From positions 1 through 64,000 of IMG/VR virus record IMGVR_UViG_3300023176_005537: 64,000 nt of DNA; one strand, written 5' to 3'. The notes under the pieces are model-generated. The model did not search any database, was not told where the DNA came from, and was given only the letters and a program-made list of their open reading frames with translations. This DNA is from a virus. Positions 1 to 8,326 of this stretch are shown one piece after another; within the stretch, counting starts at the first letter, position 1, and each line of letters starts with the position of its first letter. The translations under genes and the position numbers were made by a program.

Positions 1-1
1 T

Positions 2-475
2 CCGGAGTCTATTGAAATGGCTAAAAAGCTGTTTCCAAAGCAAAGGTTCTTCTCGCCTGTCCTCGTTCGAGGAAAAGAAGAAGAAGGTGTGAAGATTTGG
101 GGTTACTCCAAAACTGTTTATGAGCAATTGCTTCAATTGGTTTTGAACCCCGACTACGGTGATATTACCGATACTGACACTGGAACCGATTTGGTTCTTG
201 CTTATGGTAAAGCACCGGGAGCAATGTTCCCCTCTACCACTCTTACTCCGAAGCGTCGAGCTTCGAAAGCATGCGAAGATGGTGACGAGGAATGCGCTCA
301 ACTTCTGGAGGCTATTCCGGACTTTGATGGTCTTTTCGAAAGAAAAACCACACAAGATGTTCAAGCTCTGCTTGATAGATACCTTGCTGGTGGCGACAAA
401 GATGAAGTTGAGAAATACTCTTCTAATGTCGAAGACAAAGTTGGAAAGGCTTTCAACGAACTTCTTGGGGGTTGA
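2..475 (+). CDS. Single-stranded DNA-binding protein, gp32-like, C-terminal part (5' end outside window)
   Basis: The reading frame is open to the left edge, so the first ATG (position 17) is probably internal and the gene is truncated by the window. The visible part has an aromatic/basic stretch (KQRFFSPVLVRG, WGYSKTVYEQLL), as in the OB core of T4-type gp32 helix-destabilising proteins. It ends in an acidic tail, the part that in gp32 contacts replication partners. It lies 3 bp upstream of uvsX, the usual partner in recombination-dependent replication. The family call rests on fold-level resemblance and context and is moderately sure; the partial state is certain. Confidence 0.7.
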   Translation, partial: PESIEMAKKLFPKQRFFSPVLVRGKEEEGVKIWGYSKTVYEQLLQLVLNPDYGDITDTDTGTDLVLAYGKAPGAMFPSTTLTPKRRASKACEDGDEECAQLLEAIPDFDGLFERKTTQDVQALLDRYLAGGDKDEVEKYSSNVEDKVGKAFNELLGG

Positions 476-478
476 TAA

Positions 479-1561
479 ATGACCGCTGGTAAAGTAGACA
501 TGGATGTGTACCGCAAGCTGCTGAATAAAAAGGTAGGCATGACGGTTGCACACAACCTCAACAAAGAAAATCCAACAGAAGTCAAAGAATGGATTCCCAC
601 CGGCTCACGCTGGTTGGACTCTATCATTTGCAGAGGTCAATTGGCTGGCATCCCTGTTGGAAAGATCACGGAGATTGCAGGACTTGAAGCTAGTGGGAAA
701 AGCTTCATGGCTGCACAAATTGCTGGTAACGCACAAAAGATGGGCATTAGAGTTGCTTACTTCGACGCTGAATCAGCAATTGATCCTACTTTCTTGGCAA
801 AAGCTGGTTGTAATGTTGATGACTTGCTTTATGTCCAAGCAGCATCTGTTGAGAAAGTATTCGAAATGATTGAAACTCTTTTGGCAGATGAAGAGAAATG
901 GCTGTTTATTTGGGATTCCCTAGCACACACTCCTGCGGAGAAAGACGTTGAAGGCGACTTCAACCCTCAATCTTCCATGGCAATGAAAGCTAGGATTCTT
1001 TCCAAAGCCTTCTCGAAGGTGACGATTCCTTTGGCGAACACACAATCAACTTTCTTGATTGTTAATCAGCTTAAAACGAATATCACCAGTAATATTGCAG
1101 AAGCTTTGACTACTCCTTATTTCACACCGGGAGGCAAAGCTGCTCATTATACCTATTCTTTGAGAATCTGGCTCACTGCCAGAAAAGCAAAGGCTGCTTA
1201 CATTTTGGATTCCAATGGTGTTAGGATTGGTTCTGAAGTGAAAGTTAAACTTGAAAAGTCTCGTTTTGGTTCCGCTGGAAGGACTTGCAACTTTAAGTTG
1301 CTTTGGGGTCAGCAAGTTGGAATTCAAGATGAGGAAAGTTGGCTTGATGCCATCAAAGGCTCTGAAAGATTGAAAGCCGGAGGAGCTTGGTACACTCTGA
1401 CCTCGAAAGAGGGAAGAGAGTTTAAGTTTCAAGCAAAGCAATGGGTCGAGAAACTTCAAGACCCAGAGTTCAGACAAGTTATCTTTGACGTTATGGATGA
1501 ACATGTTATCTATAAACCAGCCGAAGATAGCGAAGAAGCATTAGAAACACAGGAGGATTAA
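479..1561 (+). CDS. uvsX: UvsX-like RecA recombinase
   Basis: RecA-family ATPase of 360 residues that would form filaments on ssDNA and drive strand exchange in phage recombination-dependent replication. Walker A is GLEASGKS (about residues 68-75), the catalytic-glutamate strand is YFDAE (94-98) and Walker B is WLFIWDS (141-147). The length is that of UvsX rather than of bacterial RecA with its longer C-terminal domain, and the tail is strongly acidic. It starts 3 bp after the SSB-like gene and is followed after 1 bp by a small gene behind GGAGG, so these are one operon. Confidence 0.93.
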   Translation: MTAGKVDMDVYRKLLNKKVGMTVAHNLNKENPTEVKEWIPTGSRWLDSIICRGQLAGIPVGKITEIAGLEASGKSFMAAQIAGNAQKMGIRVAYFDAESAIDPTFLAKAGCNVDDLLYVQAASVEKVFEMIETLLADEEKWLFIWDSLAHTPAEKDVEGDFNPQSSMAMKARILSKAFSKVTIPLANTQSTFLIVNQLKTNITSNIAEALTTPYFTPGGKAAHYTYSLRIWLTARKAKAAYILDSNGVRIGSEVKVKLEKSRFGSAGRTCNFKLLWGQQVGIQDEESWLDAIKGSERLKAGGAWYTLTSKEGREFKFQAKQWVEKLQDPEFRQVIFDVMDEHVIYKPAEDSEEALETQED

Positions 1562-1562
1562 A

Positions 1563-1793
1563 ATGCGAAGCAAAAACCCTTATGAATTGAGATTTGATAT
1601 CTTTCATTCTGCTCAACAAAGAAAGATGGATGAATATTACGAAAGTATGACTGACTACCGTCAAGCGTGGAACCTTTCTCAAGAAGGCCGTTCGGTCGAT
1701 GTTCCAGTCCGTCCAGAATTTCCCACCTTGGACGAAGTCTTCAACGAAGCTTACCGCATCAAAGCTTTCGTAGAAGAGCGCGAAGATAGCTAA
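1563..1793 (+). CDS. Small conserved-type phage protein next to uvsX, unknown function
   Basis: 76 residues with a near-perfect GGAGG 5 bp before the ATG. It begins NPYELRFDIFHSA, a pattern I recall from small T4-like phage proteins of unknown function; the rest is charged and helical with no catalytic motif. It is the last gene before a terminator hairpin and the tRNA cluster, co-transcribed with uvsX. No function is proposed. Confidence 0.78.
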   Translation: MRSKNPYELRFDIFHSAQQRKMDEYYESMTDYRQAWNLSQEGRSVDVPVRPEFPTLDEVFNEAYRIKAFVEEREDS

Positions 1794-1807
1794 TATCTTC
1801 CAACCCT

Positions 1808-1830
1808 GAAGCCCGAAAGGGCTTCTTTTC
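1808..1830 (+). terminator. Intrinsic terminator after the uvsX operon
   Basis: GAAGCCC-gaaa-GGGCTTC, a 7-bp stem with a tetraloop, followed by TTTT. Almost the same hairpin recurs at 2076-2096, between tRNA genes. Confidence 0.75.
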
Positions 1831-1903
1831 GACTCGTAGCTCAGTAGGTAAGAGCGCACAACTTATAATTGTGAGGGTGAGGGTTCAAATCCCTCCGGGT
1901 CAA
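1830..1903 (+). tRNA. tRNA-Ile(UAU)
   Basis: A cloverleaf folds with D stem GCTC/GAGC, anticodon stem CACAA/TTGTG around loop CTTATAA (anticodon TAT, reads AUA) and T arm GAGGG-TTCAAAT-CCCTC. The acceptor pairs six bases. Counting back from T8-A9, position 1 is C and position 72 is A, so the top pair is a C-A mismatch, like initiator tRNAs. No CCA is encoded. A rare-codon Ile tRNA is common phage cargo. Confidence 0.85.
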
Positions 1904-1906
1904 TTT

Positions 1907-1979
1907 TCCGACATAGCTCAGTTGGTAGAGCAGGTGGCTGTTAACCACCTTGTCGCAGGTTCGAGCCCTGCTGTCGGAG
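1907..1979 (+). tRNA. tRNA-Asn(GUU)
   Basis: Full cloverleaf with acceptor TCCGACA/TGTCGGA, discriminator G, anticodon stem GGTGG/CCACC with loop CTGTTAA (anticodon GTT) and T loop TTCGAGC. It begins 3 bp after the previous tRNA. CCA is not encoded. Confidence 0.95.
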
Positions 1980-1987
1980 CAAATTTT

Positions 1988-2069
1988 GGGGGTGTGCCCG
2001 AGCGGCCAAAGGGAGCAGACTGTAAATCTGCCGGCGATGCCTTCGGTGGTTCGAATCCACCCGCCCCCA
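1988..2069 (+). tRNA. tRNA-Tyr(GUA)
   Basis: Class II tRNA with a long variable arm. Acceptor GGGGGTG/CGCCCCC, discriminator A, anticodon stem GCAGA/TCTGC with loop CTGTAAA (anticodon GTA), T loop TTCGAAT. Confidence 0.95.
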
Positions 2070-2075
2070 CTTTAA

Positions 2076-2096
2076 AAGCCCGAAAGGGCTTCTTTT
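2076..2096 (+). terminator. Terminator-like hairpin between tRNA-Tyr and tRNA-Glu
   Basis: AAGCCC-gaaa-GGGCTT followed by CTTTT. It repeats the hairpin at 1808-1830. Its T-run abuts the start of tRNA-Glu, so it may be a processing hairpin or a leaky terminator. Confidence 0.6.
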
Positions 2097-2168
2097 GGCT
2101 CCTTCGTCTAGTGGTTAGGACGCTGGTCTTTCACATCAGTAACACGGGTTCAAATCCCGTAGGAGTCA
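2097..2168 (+). tRNA. tRNA-Glu(UUC)
   Basis: Acceptor GGCTCCT/AGGAGTC with one G-U pair, anticodon stem CTGGT/ATCAG, loop CTTTCAC (anticodon TTC), T arm ACGGG-TTCAAAT-CCCGT. Confidence 0.93.
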
Positions 2169-2196
2169 CAATTAGTTTCCAACAAAGGAGAATAAA

Positions 2197-2448
2197 ATGT
2201 CAAAGATTAAAATCACAGAACACCCTGAATTAACCTCACTTTGTAAACAATACATTGATGGAGATAAAGAAGACAAGCAAATTGTTTGGATGGAGATGGC
2301 CGATCTTTGTTTGGAAAAAGGTTTGAACAATCATCTTTTCTTTGAAGAGTATTGCAGAGTTCACGGAGTTGGTCTTTTTGAAGGTCAAAAAAAGAAAAAG
2401 AAAGCCAGACCATCCAACAAAGAAATGAAAAGAATGAAGAAAAGATGA
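2197..2448 (+). CDS. Small lysine-rich protein, unknown
   Basis: 83 residues preceded by AAAGGAG. The N-terminal half looks helical and acidic; the C-terminus is very basic (QKKKKKAR and KEMKRMKKR), suggesting nucleic-acid or tRNA/ribosome contact. No family recognised. It follows tRNA-Glu directly and probably shares its transcript. Confidence 0.75.
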   Translation: MSKIKITEHPELTSLCKQYIDGDKEDKQIVWMEMADLCLEKGLNNHLFFEEYCRVHGVGLFEGQKKKKKARPSNKEMKRMKKR

Positions 2449-2475
2449 AGAATATTACTACGGGAACAGAATCAA

Positions 2476-2706
2476 ATGAAAGAGAAAGTGAATCATCCAA
2501 AGCATTATAATGTAGGCAAAATTGAAGTTATTGATGCAATTCAAGATTGGGAGCTTGACTTTTGCTTAGGAAATGTTGTAAAATATATAGCAAGACACAA
2601 CCACAAGAAAGATCCTTTAACAGATCTTAAGAAAGCAAAGTGGTATTTGGATTATGCTATAAAAGAAAAGGAGAGATTAGATGAAGAGGTCGAAAGCAGA
2701 CGTTAA
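2476..2706 (+). CDS. DUF3310-type small phage protein
   Basis: 76 residues with the DUF3310 pattern: NHPKHYNVG near the N-terminus, then EVIDAIQDW and GNVVKYIARHNHK, and a charged helix. The family is frequent in phage replication/nucleotide modules and has been annotated loosely as nucleotide-kinase-related, but its biochemical role is not established. It overlaps the next gene by 26 bp. Confidence 0.85.
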   Translation: MKEKVNHPKHYNVGKIEVIDAIQDWELDFCLGNVVKYIARHNHKKDPLTDLKKAKWYLDYAIKEKERLDEEVESRR

Positions 2707-2902
2707 AAACCTTGTCGAAGCCGCTGTGGTTCCACACCACATCCACTCAACCGATGAAGAAAGGGAAAAGTTCATTAAGTTTCTCAAGAAAGACATCAAA
2801 GCTGCAAATCTAAAAGCAAGAGTATACAGACGAAAGGTTTCTTTTGATGGAAACTCAATTGACTTGACAGTTGTTGCAGGTTATGGTATACTAGATGAGT
2901 AA
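2681..2902 (+). CDS. Small basic protein, unknown
   Basis: 73 residues, start preceded by AAAGGAGAG inside the DUF3310 gene. Charged helical N-terminus and a beta-rich C-terminus (SIDLTVVAGYGIL). No recognised family. It ends just before tRNA-Met. Confidence 0.72.
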   Translation: MKRSKADVKNLVEAAVVPHHIHSTDEEREKFIKFLKKDIKAANLKARVYRRKVSFDGNSIDLTVVAGYGILDE

Positions 2903-2909
2903 TTTGATC

Positions 2910-2984
2910 GTGCCCGTAGCCAAGTCTGGTTAAGGCATTCCGCTCATAACGGAGTTATCGTAGGTTCGAATCCTACCGGGCACA
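2910..2984 (+). tRNA. tRNA with CAU anticodon (Met, or Ile2 if lysidinylated)
   Basis: Acceptor GTGCCCG/CGGGCAC, discriminator A, loop CTCATAA (anticodon CAT), T arm GTAGG-TTCGAAT-CCTAC. The 1-72 pair is a normal G-C, so it is not an initiator. Elongator Met and Ile(k2C) cannot be separated by eye. Confidence 0.92.
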
Positions 2985-2989
2985 TTTCG

Positions 2990-3073
2990 GGGGCTGTGGT
3001 GGAATTGGTAGACACTGGGCACTTAAAATGCCTTGCTCGTAAGAGCGTGAGGGTTCGAGTCCCTCCAGCCCCA
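2990..3073 (+). tRNA. tRNA-Leu(UAA)
   Basis: Class II tRNA with a long variable arm. Acceptor GGGGCTG/CAGCCCC, discriminator A, anticodon loop CTTAAAA (anticodon TAA), T arm GAGGG-TTCGAGT-CCCTC. Confidence 0.95.
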
Positions 3074-3116
3074 CTGGTCGCGGAACCGAAAGTGAGGTGA
3101 TATCATTAATGCGACT

Positions 3117-3130
3117 GGGGCTTTGCCCCA
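3117..3130 (+). terminator. Hairpin after the tRNA-Leu gene
   Basis: GGGG-ctttg-CCCC followed by ACTTAT. The U-tract is poor, so this is a weak terminator or a processing stop. Confidence 0.4.
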
Positions 3131-3154
3131 CTTATACCACACAAGGAAAAGACA

Positions 3155-3538
3155 ATGAGAAGAAAACCTTTACATGACCCTGTTCTTATTTCAAACAATG
3201 TTTATTTATTTTCTGCTTTCTCGGCATATCTAGATAACTTTCCTTATTTGTCTGTAATGATATTAATATCTTGGACTTTGTCTTTTCTTTATCATTATTC
3301 TAAAGAGCAAGACTTCCACAAGCTAGATGTCAAAATGGCTTGCACAACAGTTGGATATGCTCTTTGGTGCTTTATTGTGGTTGATCCTCCTCCTCCAATT
3401 TATTTGTTTGTTGGTGTGGGGGTCTTCACTTTGGGAATGTTTTGTTTGAAGATTGAAAGTTATGATGATAGGTACGACCTTTATCACACCCTCTGGCATT
3501 TGCTGTCAGGTTTGTCAATTATTATTCTTTGCCATTAA
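3155..3538 (+). CDS. Integral membrane protein, possibly CREST-like hydrolase
   Basis: 127 residues with about four hydrophobic segments. Polar residues sit in or near them: S and YH in the segment ending FLYHYS, an Asp shortly after (FHKLDVKMA), and a C-terminal YHTLWHLLSG with HxxxH. The S-H, D, HxxxH pattern resembles the CREST membrane hydrolase superfamily (ceramidase/PAQR/TMEM8), but this is by eye only. It is preceded by AAGGAAAAG and followed 21 bp later by the next gene. It could instead be an unrelated small membrane protein. Confidence 0.75.
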   Translation: MRRKPLHDPVLISNNVYLFSAFSAYLDNFPYLSVMILISWTLSFLYHYSKEQDFHKLDVKMACTTVGYALWCFIVVDPPPPIYLFVGVGVFTLGMFCLKIESYDDRYDLYHTLWHLLSGLSIIILCH

Positions 3539-3559
3539 AATTTATCAATAGGAGAGAAA

Positions 3560-3970
3560 ATGGAATACTATCCAGTACACAAAATTGGTTTTGAGTTTAC
3601 AGATGAAAATATGAATTACTTTCTTGATTATTTTGATCCAGAAGAGCTAGAAGAAGGAGAAGAGCCTCAGACTGCTAGGATGGATTGGGAAAGCAGCTTT
3701 GGAGACTTTTCTTGCAACAAAGCCGACTACGAGTTTGAAATGGAGTTTATTGACTTTATTTGGAATCACCTCCAAGAGGACTGTGAAATTAGGTCTTACG
3801 AGTGGCGTAAGGGGGGCTATATTCAAGGTTTGAGCGGTTTTGAGTATGGTAAGACCTATCTTACTTTTGAAGCGCCTGAAGACGGCGATGAGCGCCTCCA
3901 ACTTTGCAGGGAACTGGAAGAGCGATTTGGTCTTCCAATGATTGAAGCAACATATTCTGAACTTGGCTAA
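3560..3970 (+). CDS. Acidic protein, unknown
   Basis: 136 residues, strongly acidic, preceded by AGGAGAG. Alternating beta and helical segments; the C-terminus (LQLCRELEERFGLPMIEATYSEL) looks like a helix plus strand. No motif recognised. It is the last gene before the 3978 promoter. Confidence 0.75.
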   Translation: MEYYPVHKIGFEFTDENMNYFLDYFDPEELEEGEEPQTARMDWESSFGDFSCNKADYEFEMEFIDFIWNHLQEDCEIRSYEWRKGGYIQGLSGFEYGKTYLTFEAPEDGDERLQLCRELEERFGLPMIEATYSELG

Positions 3971-3977
3971 TTTCTTC

Positions 3978-4006
3978 TTGACTTCCTTCCTATAATCTGC
4001 TATAAT
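3978..4006 (+). promoter_or_regulatory. Sigma70-type promoter for the replication operon
   Basis: TTGACT, 17-bp spacer, perfect TATAAT. It lies 34 bp upstream of the 5' nuclease gene and drives nuclease, helicase and probably RNR. Confidence 0.85.
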
Positions 4007-4039
4007 CCTACCATACTTTTCACCACACAGGAGAACAAA

Positions 4040-5005
4040 ATGAAAGAAAGAGTTGTGATCATTGATGGGCTCAATTTGTATTTGAGAAACTACATTGTCA
4101 ACCCCAGCCTTTCAACCAATGGCGATCCGATCGGAGGCGTTAAGGGCTTTCTTGCATCTGTGCAAAAGATGATCAGAGAGCTTAAACCAGATCGGATCAT
4201 TGTTGCTTGGGATGGCCCCGGAGGCTCTCAAAAAAGAAGAGCGCAAAACAAAAACTACAAAGCTGGTCGCAAGCCTATTCGCTTCAATCGTGGTGTCAAG
4301 CTGATGTCCGAAGAAGAAGAGGTCAAGAACAAGATTTGGCAACAAACTAGACTGCTGGAATACATCAACATGATGCCTATCCCACAGATCCTCTTGCAAG
4401 GTATTGAAGCTGATGACGTTATCGCAAAGATTTGCAGAACAATGCGAGGCTGTCAGAAAGTGATCGTGTCCAGCGACAAAGACTTTATTCAACTGTGTGA
4501 TGAAGAAACAGTGCTTTATCGCCCAATTCAAAAAGAACTGGTCACAAAAAAGACTGTCTTGGAAGAGCATCAGATCTCCCCAGCAAACTTTGCAATGGCA
4601 AGAGCAATTGCAGGAGACAAGTCTGATAACCTTGCCGGTGTTCCCGGAGCAGGTTTGAAAACAATTGCAAAAAGACTTCCTTTCCTTAAAGAGGAGAAGG
4701 ACGCAACCTTTGAAGATGTCTTCCAAGCCTGTGAGAAAGAAGAAAAGAAGCTGAAGTTTCACAATGGTATTTTGGAAAACAAAGATCTGATCAAAAAGAA
4801 CTATGGACTCATGCAACTTTACACTCCAAACATTTCGCCAAACAACTCGGCAGTGATTAAAGAAGCGATTGAAGAGATCAAACCAGACTTTAACAAAACG
4901 AATATTATTAAGATGATGAATGAAGATGGCTTCGGTGTGTACGACTGGAGCGACCTTTGGAGGTTTTGCAGAAAAAATGTAGTTGACTTAAAGAATAAAG
5001 TCTGA
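4040..5005 (+). CDS. 5'-3' exonuclease / RNase H (FEN family)
   Basis: 321-residue flap/5' nuclease that would remove RNA primers and trim flaps at the phage fork. The acidic two-metal motifs are visible: IIDGLNLYLRN at the N-terminus, VAWDG, GIEADDVIA, VSSDKDF and AGDKSDNLAGVPG. The last runs into a helix-hairpin-helix (GAGLKTIAKRL) that binds DNA. Length matches phage RNase H/T5 D15-type enzymes. ATG follows CAGGAGAAC. Helicase follows after 54 bp. Confidence 0.93.
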   Translation: MKERVVIIDGLNLYLRNYIVNPSLSTNGDPIGGVKGFLASVQKMIRELKPDRIIVAWDGPGGSQKRRAQNKNYKAGRKPIRFNRGVKLMSEEEEVKNKIWQQTRLLEYINMMPIPQILLQGIEADDVIAKICRTMRGCQKVIVSSDKDFIQLCDEETVLYRPIQKELVTKKTVLEEHQISPANFAMARAIAGDKSDNLAGVPGAGLKTIAKRLPFLKEEKDATFEDVFQACEKEEKKLKFHNGILENKDLIKKNYGLMQLYTPNISPNNSAVIKEAIEEIKPDFNKTNIIKMMNEDGFGVYDWSDLWRFCRKNVVDLKNKV

Positions 5006-5059
5006 TAGAATTCTATTTAAACTCACCCCCTCAAGAAACAAAATCTAACAGGAGTAGAT

Positions 5060-6433
5060 ATGATTAACACACATGACAAGATAGACTTCTCTCGGTTCGG
5101 CAAAAAGTTCCAAGAAAGTCTCTGCCGAATTGTATTAGATGATCGCGAGTTTTGTGATCAAGTCTTTGAAGTTTTGAAGGTGGAGTTTTTTGAGGTCAAG
5201 TATCTTCAGCTTTTCGTTCAAGTTATCGTCGATTACAAAAGGGAATTTGGAACACACCCCTCAAGAGATATTGTTGCAACCATTCTTCGCTCTGGTATCG
5301 AAGATGAATCTGATGTCCTCAAGAAGCAAGTGCGAGATTACTTCACAAAGCTGATGACAACAGTGCCAGACTTTGAAGGGGACGCATTCATCAAGAAAAA
5401 GGCTTTGGACTTTTGCAGAAAGCAAAACTTGAAAGAGGCCATGATCAAATCAGCAAAGCTGATTCATTCTGCTTCTTTTGAAGAGATCAGCAAGATTATC
5501 AACGATTCTTTGAAGCTTGGATCGAACACAGACTTTGGCTATGATTACCTGAAAGACTTTGAGAAAAGGTATGAAGTGAAGTTTCGAAGGCCAATCACAA
5601 CAGGCTGGAAGCAAGTCGATGCTATCACTGGCGGCGGCCTTGGTAAGGGAGAGTTGGGTGTTGTTGTGGCTCCCACTGGCGCAGGAAAATCAATGGCCTT
5701 GGTCCATCTGGCTGCACAAGCTCTGAAGCAAGGCAAAACAGTTGTTTATTACACTTTGGAGTTGGAAGATACCGTTGTTGCAAAAAGGTTTGACTCATGC
5801 CTCACCGGTGTTCATCTAACTGACCTTAACGACATGAAAGAAGTTGTTTTGGAAAAGGTTCGGGAACTTAATGGGCATTTGATTGTAAAAGAGTACCCAA
5901 CAAAGTATGCTTCAACTGAAACAATCAAAGCGCACCTTCTTCGTTTGAAGAATAGAGGCATTGAGCCAGACTTTATTGCAATTGATTATGCTGATCTTTT
6001 AAAGCCAGTGCGACATCAAAGAGAAAAAAGACAAGAGTTGGAAGAGATTTATGAAGAACTGCGAGGAATTGCAAAGCTTTCAGAAGCAACTCTCTACACA
6101 GCTTCTCAAACAAACCGCTCTGGCTTGAACGCAGAGGTTGTTACAATGGAGTCAATCTCTGAAGCGTTTAACAAATGTTTTGTTGCAGACTTTATCTTTT
6201 CGCTTTCAAGAACAGTCGAAGATAAAAACAACAACACAGGAAGGATCTTTATTGCAAAGAACCGAAACGGAGCAGATGGAATGGTTTATCCTCTCTTTAT
6301 GGATACTTCCAACGTTTGCATTAAAGTTATTGATGACAATGGAGAAAGTCCATCTGTTGTGATGGACAGAGCAGCGAAAAAGCAAGATGAATTGTTAAGA
6401 GAAAAGTACAAGAAATTTAAGAGCAGTCAATAA
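5060..6433 (+). CDS. Replicative DNA helicase, DnaB/gp41 family
   Basis: 457 residues with a small N-terminal domain and a RecA-fold C-terminal domain. Walker A is APTGAGKS (204-211), Walker B-like IAIDYADLL, then TASQTNRSG and a helicase-type ...SLSRTVEDKNNNTGRIFIAKNRNG segment. It would unwind the fork ahead of the DnaE-type polymerase. It starts after ACAGGAG and is 11 bp from the RNR gene. No primase was found in the window, so primase is encoded elsewhere or supplied by the host. Confidence 0.92.
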   Translation: MINTHDKIDFSRFGKKFQESLCRIVLDDREFCDQVFEVLKVEFFEVKYLQLFVQVIVDYKREFGTHPSRDIVATILRSGIEDESDVLKKQVRDYFTKLMTTVPDFEGDAFIKKKALDFCRKQNLKEAMIKSAKLIHSASFEEISKIINDSLKLGSNTDFGYDYLKDFEKRYEVKFRRPITTGWKQVDAITGGGLGKGELGVVVAPTGAGKSMALVHLAAQALKQGKTVVYYTLELEDTVVAKRFDSCLTGVHLTDLNDMKEVVLEKVRELNGHLIVKEYPTKYASTETIKAHLLRLKNRGIEPDFIAIDYADLLKPVRHQREKRQELEEIYEELRGIAKLSEATLYTASQTNRSGLNAEVVTMESISEAFNKCFVADFIFSLSRTVEDKNNNTGRIFIAKNRNGADGMVYPLFMDTSNVCIKVIDDNGESPSVVMDRAAKKQDELLREKYKKFKSSQ

Positions 6434-6444
6434 GGAGACAAGTA

Positions 6445-8307
6445 ATGGAAAAGAGTAGTGAGATTTTGAGCGATGTCGTACAGTGGATGAAGTATTCCAA
6501 GTACGATGATAGAAAGAAAAGAAGAGAGTTGTTTCACGAAGCGGTCAATAGAAACCGCGCAATGCATTTGAAAAAGTTTAAACACATTCCCGGGTTTGAA
6601 GAAGAACTTATCAATGCTTATATGACAGTTTATGACAAGAAAGTTCTTGGTTCGATGAGGGCAATGCAGTTCTCCGGTCGTCCTATTGAGATCAACCCGG
6701 CAAGACAATACAACTGCTCTTATCTGGCAATGGATGATTGGCGAGCCTTTTCGGAGATTATGTTTCTTCTTCTCGGCGGTACTGGTGTTGGCTTCTCTGT
6801 GCAGAACCACCACATTGAAAAGCTCCCAGAGATCAAAAAGCCAATCAAAAGAAAGCGGCGTTATCTGATCGGAGACTCCATTGAAGGTTGGGCAGATGCA
6901 GTCAAGACTTTGATGAAGTCTTACTTCTCTGGAACCAGCACGATTGTATTTGACTATAGCGATATCAGAGCGAAAGGTGAGCGTTTGATCACTTCAGGCG
7001 GAAAAGCTCCCGGCCCACAACCTCTCCATGATTGCCTCCACAATATCCGAAAGGTTTTGGAAGCAAAAGAAACTGGAGAAAAGTTGACTTCTCTTGAAGT
7101 TCATGATATTGTATGTTATATTGCTGATGCTGTGTTAGCTGGTGGTATTCGCCGCGCTGCTTTGATCTCTCTTTTTGATTTTGACGACGAGCAAATGATT
7201 AGCTGTAAGGCCGGCAACTGGTGGGAATACGCTCCTCAAAGAGCAAGGTCGAACAACTCCGCTGTTGTTCTTCGTCACAAGATCAAGAAAGAAGAGTTCT
7301 TGAAGTTCTGGGAAAAGATTGAAGCTTCCAACTCTGGTGAGCCCGGTATTTACTTCTCGAACAATGCTGATCGCGGAGTCAACCCATGTTGCGAGATCTC
7401 CCTGAAGAGCCACCAGTTCTGCAACTTGACAACTGTGAATGTCTCTGATGTTTACGATCAAGAAGAATTGGAGAAGAGAGTGAGGGCTGCTGCGTTCATA
7501 GGGACGGTTCAGGCGGCGTATACGGACTTCCACTACCTAAGAGATAGTTGGAGGAAGGTTACGGAAAAGGATGCCCTTATTGGCGTTTCTATGACCGGTA
7601 TCGCATCCGGTGGAGTGATGAGCCTTGACCTTAAAAGAGCAGCGCAAGTTGTCAAAGAAGAGAACGCAAGAGTGGCAGAGATGCTTGGCATCAATCCCGC
7701 TGCAAGAACAACTTGCGTGAAACCTGAAGGAACTGCTTCGATCATTCTGGGAACTTCCAGCGGTATCCACGCTTGGCACGACCAGTATTACATTCGTCGT
7801 GTTCGCGTTGGAAAGAATGAAGCAATCTATCCTTACCTGAAGGAAGTTGCTCCTGAAATGTTGGAAGATGAATTGTTTAACCCTTCAACGCAGGCTGTCA
7901 TTAGCGTCCCGCAAAAAGCCCCTGAAGGTGCTATTACTAGAGACGAAGATGTTATGGACATGTTGGAGAGGGTTCGCAAGTTCAACGTTGAATGGGTTCA
8001 AGAAGGCCACAGAAGTGGACAGAACACAAACAATGTTTCTGCAACTGTTAGCATTGGTCAAGGTGAGTGGGAAAAGGTTGGAGAATGGATGTGGGAAAAC
8101 CGACACAACTTCAACGGACTTTCTGTGCTTCCCAAAGACCTAGGAACTTACAAGCAAGCACCTTTTGAGACTTGCACCAAAGAAGAATACGAAAGACTTC
8201 TTGGCACACTTAAGTCACTTGACCTTTCAAAAGTTGTGGAAGAAGTGGACAACACCAATCTTTCAGGCGAGATTGCTTGTGGCGGTGGGTCTTGTGAAAT
8301 AATTTAA
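6445..8307 (+). CDS. nrdJ: Adenosylcobalamin-dependent (class II) ribonucleotide reductase
   Basis: 620 residues, monomeric RTPR-like size. Reduces ribonucleotides to deoxyribonucleotides using B12 rather than an iron or glycyl radical. Seen: FSGRPIEINPARQYNCSY (first redox Cys region), GGTGVGFSVQ, the active-site NPCCEI at 313-318 with FCNLTTVN after it, PEGTASIILGTSSGIH, and a C-terminal redox pair CGGGSC (612-617). The usual NPCGE motif has Cys for Gly here. It needs no NrdB partner and none is present. It ends at a combined terminator/promoter and works with ThyX and dUTPase downstream. Confidence 0.93.
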   Translation: MEKSSEILSDVVQWMKYSKYDDRKKRRELFHEAVNRNRAMHLKKFKHIPGFEEELINAYMTVYDKKVLGSMRAMQFSGRPIEINPARQYNCSYLAMDDWRAFSEIMFLLLGGTGVGFSVQNHHIEKLPEIKKPIKRKRRYLIGDSIEGWADAVKTLMKSYFSGTSTIVFDYSDIRAKGERLITSGGKAPGPQPLHDCLHNIRKVLEAKETGEKLTSLEVHDIVCYIADAVLAGGIRRAALISLFDFDDEQMISCKAGNWWEYAPQRARSNNSAVVLRHKIKKEEFLKFWEKIEASNSGEPGIYFSNNADRGVNPCCEISLKSHQFCNLTTVNVSDVYDQEELEKRVRAAAFIGTVQAAYTDFHYLRDSWRKVTEKDALIGVSMTGIASGGVMSLDLKRAAQVVKEENARVAEMLGINPAARTTCVKPEGTASIILGTSSGIHAWHDQYYIRRVRVGKNEAIYPYLKEVAPEMLEDELFNPSTQAVISVPQKAPEGAITRDEDVMDMLERVRKFNVEWVQEGHRSGQNTNNVSATVSIGQGEWEKVGEWMWENRHNFNGLSVLPKDLGTYKQAPFETCTKEEYERLLGTLKSLDLSKVVEEVDNTNLSGEIACGGGSCEII

Positions 8308-8326
8308 CAAAAGCTTAAACAAAGTG

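Noticed and set aside
2121-2168. Phage attachment site in the tRNA genes
   Set aside because: No second copy of a tRNA 3' end and no integrase nearby.
1871-2233. 120-residue plus-strand ORF over the tRNA cluster
   Set aside because: It runs through tRNA-Ile, -Asn, -Tyr and -Glu genes; an accidental reading of structural RNA DNA.
4112-4816. 234-residue minus-strand ORF
   Set aside because: Shadow of the 5' nuclease gene; Cys/Phe/Leu-rich translation typical of antisense reading.
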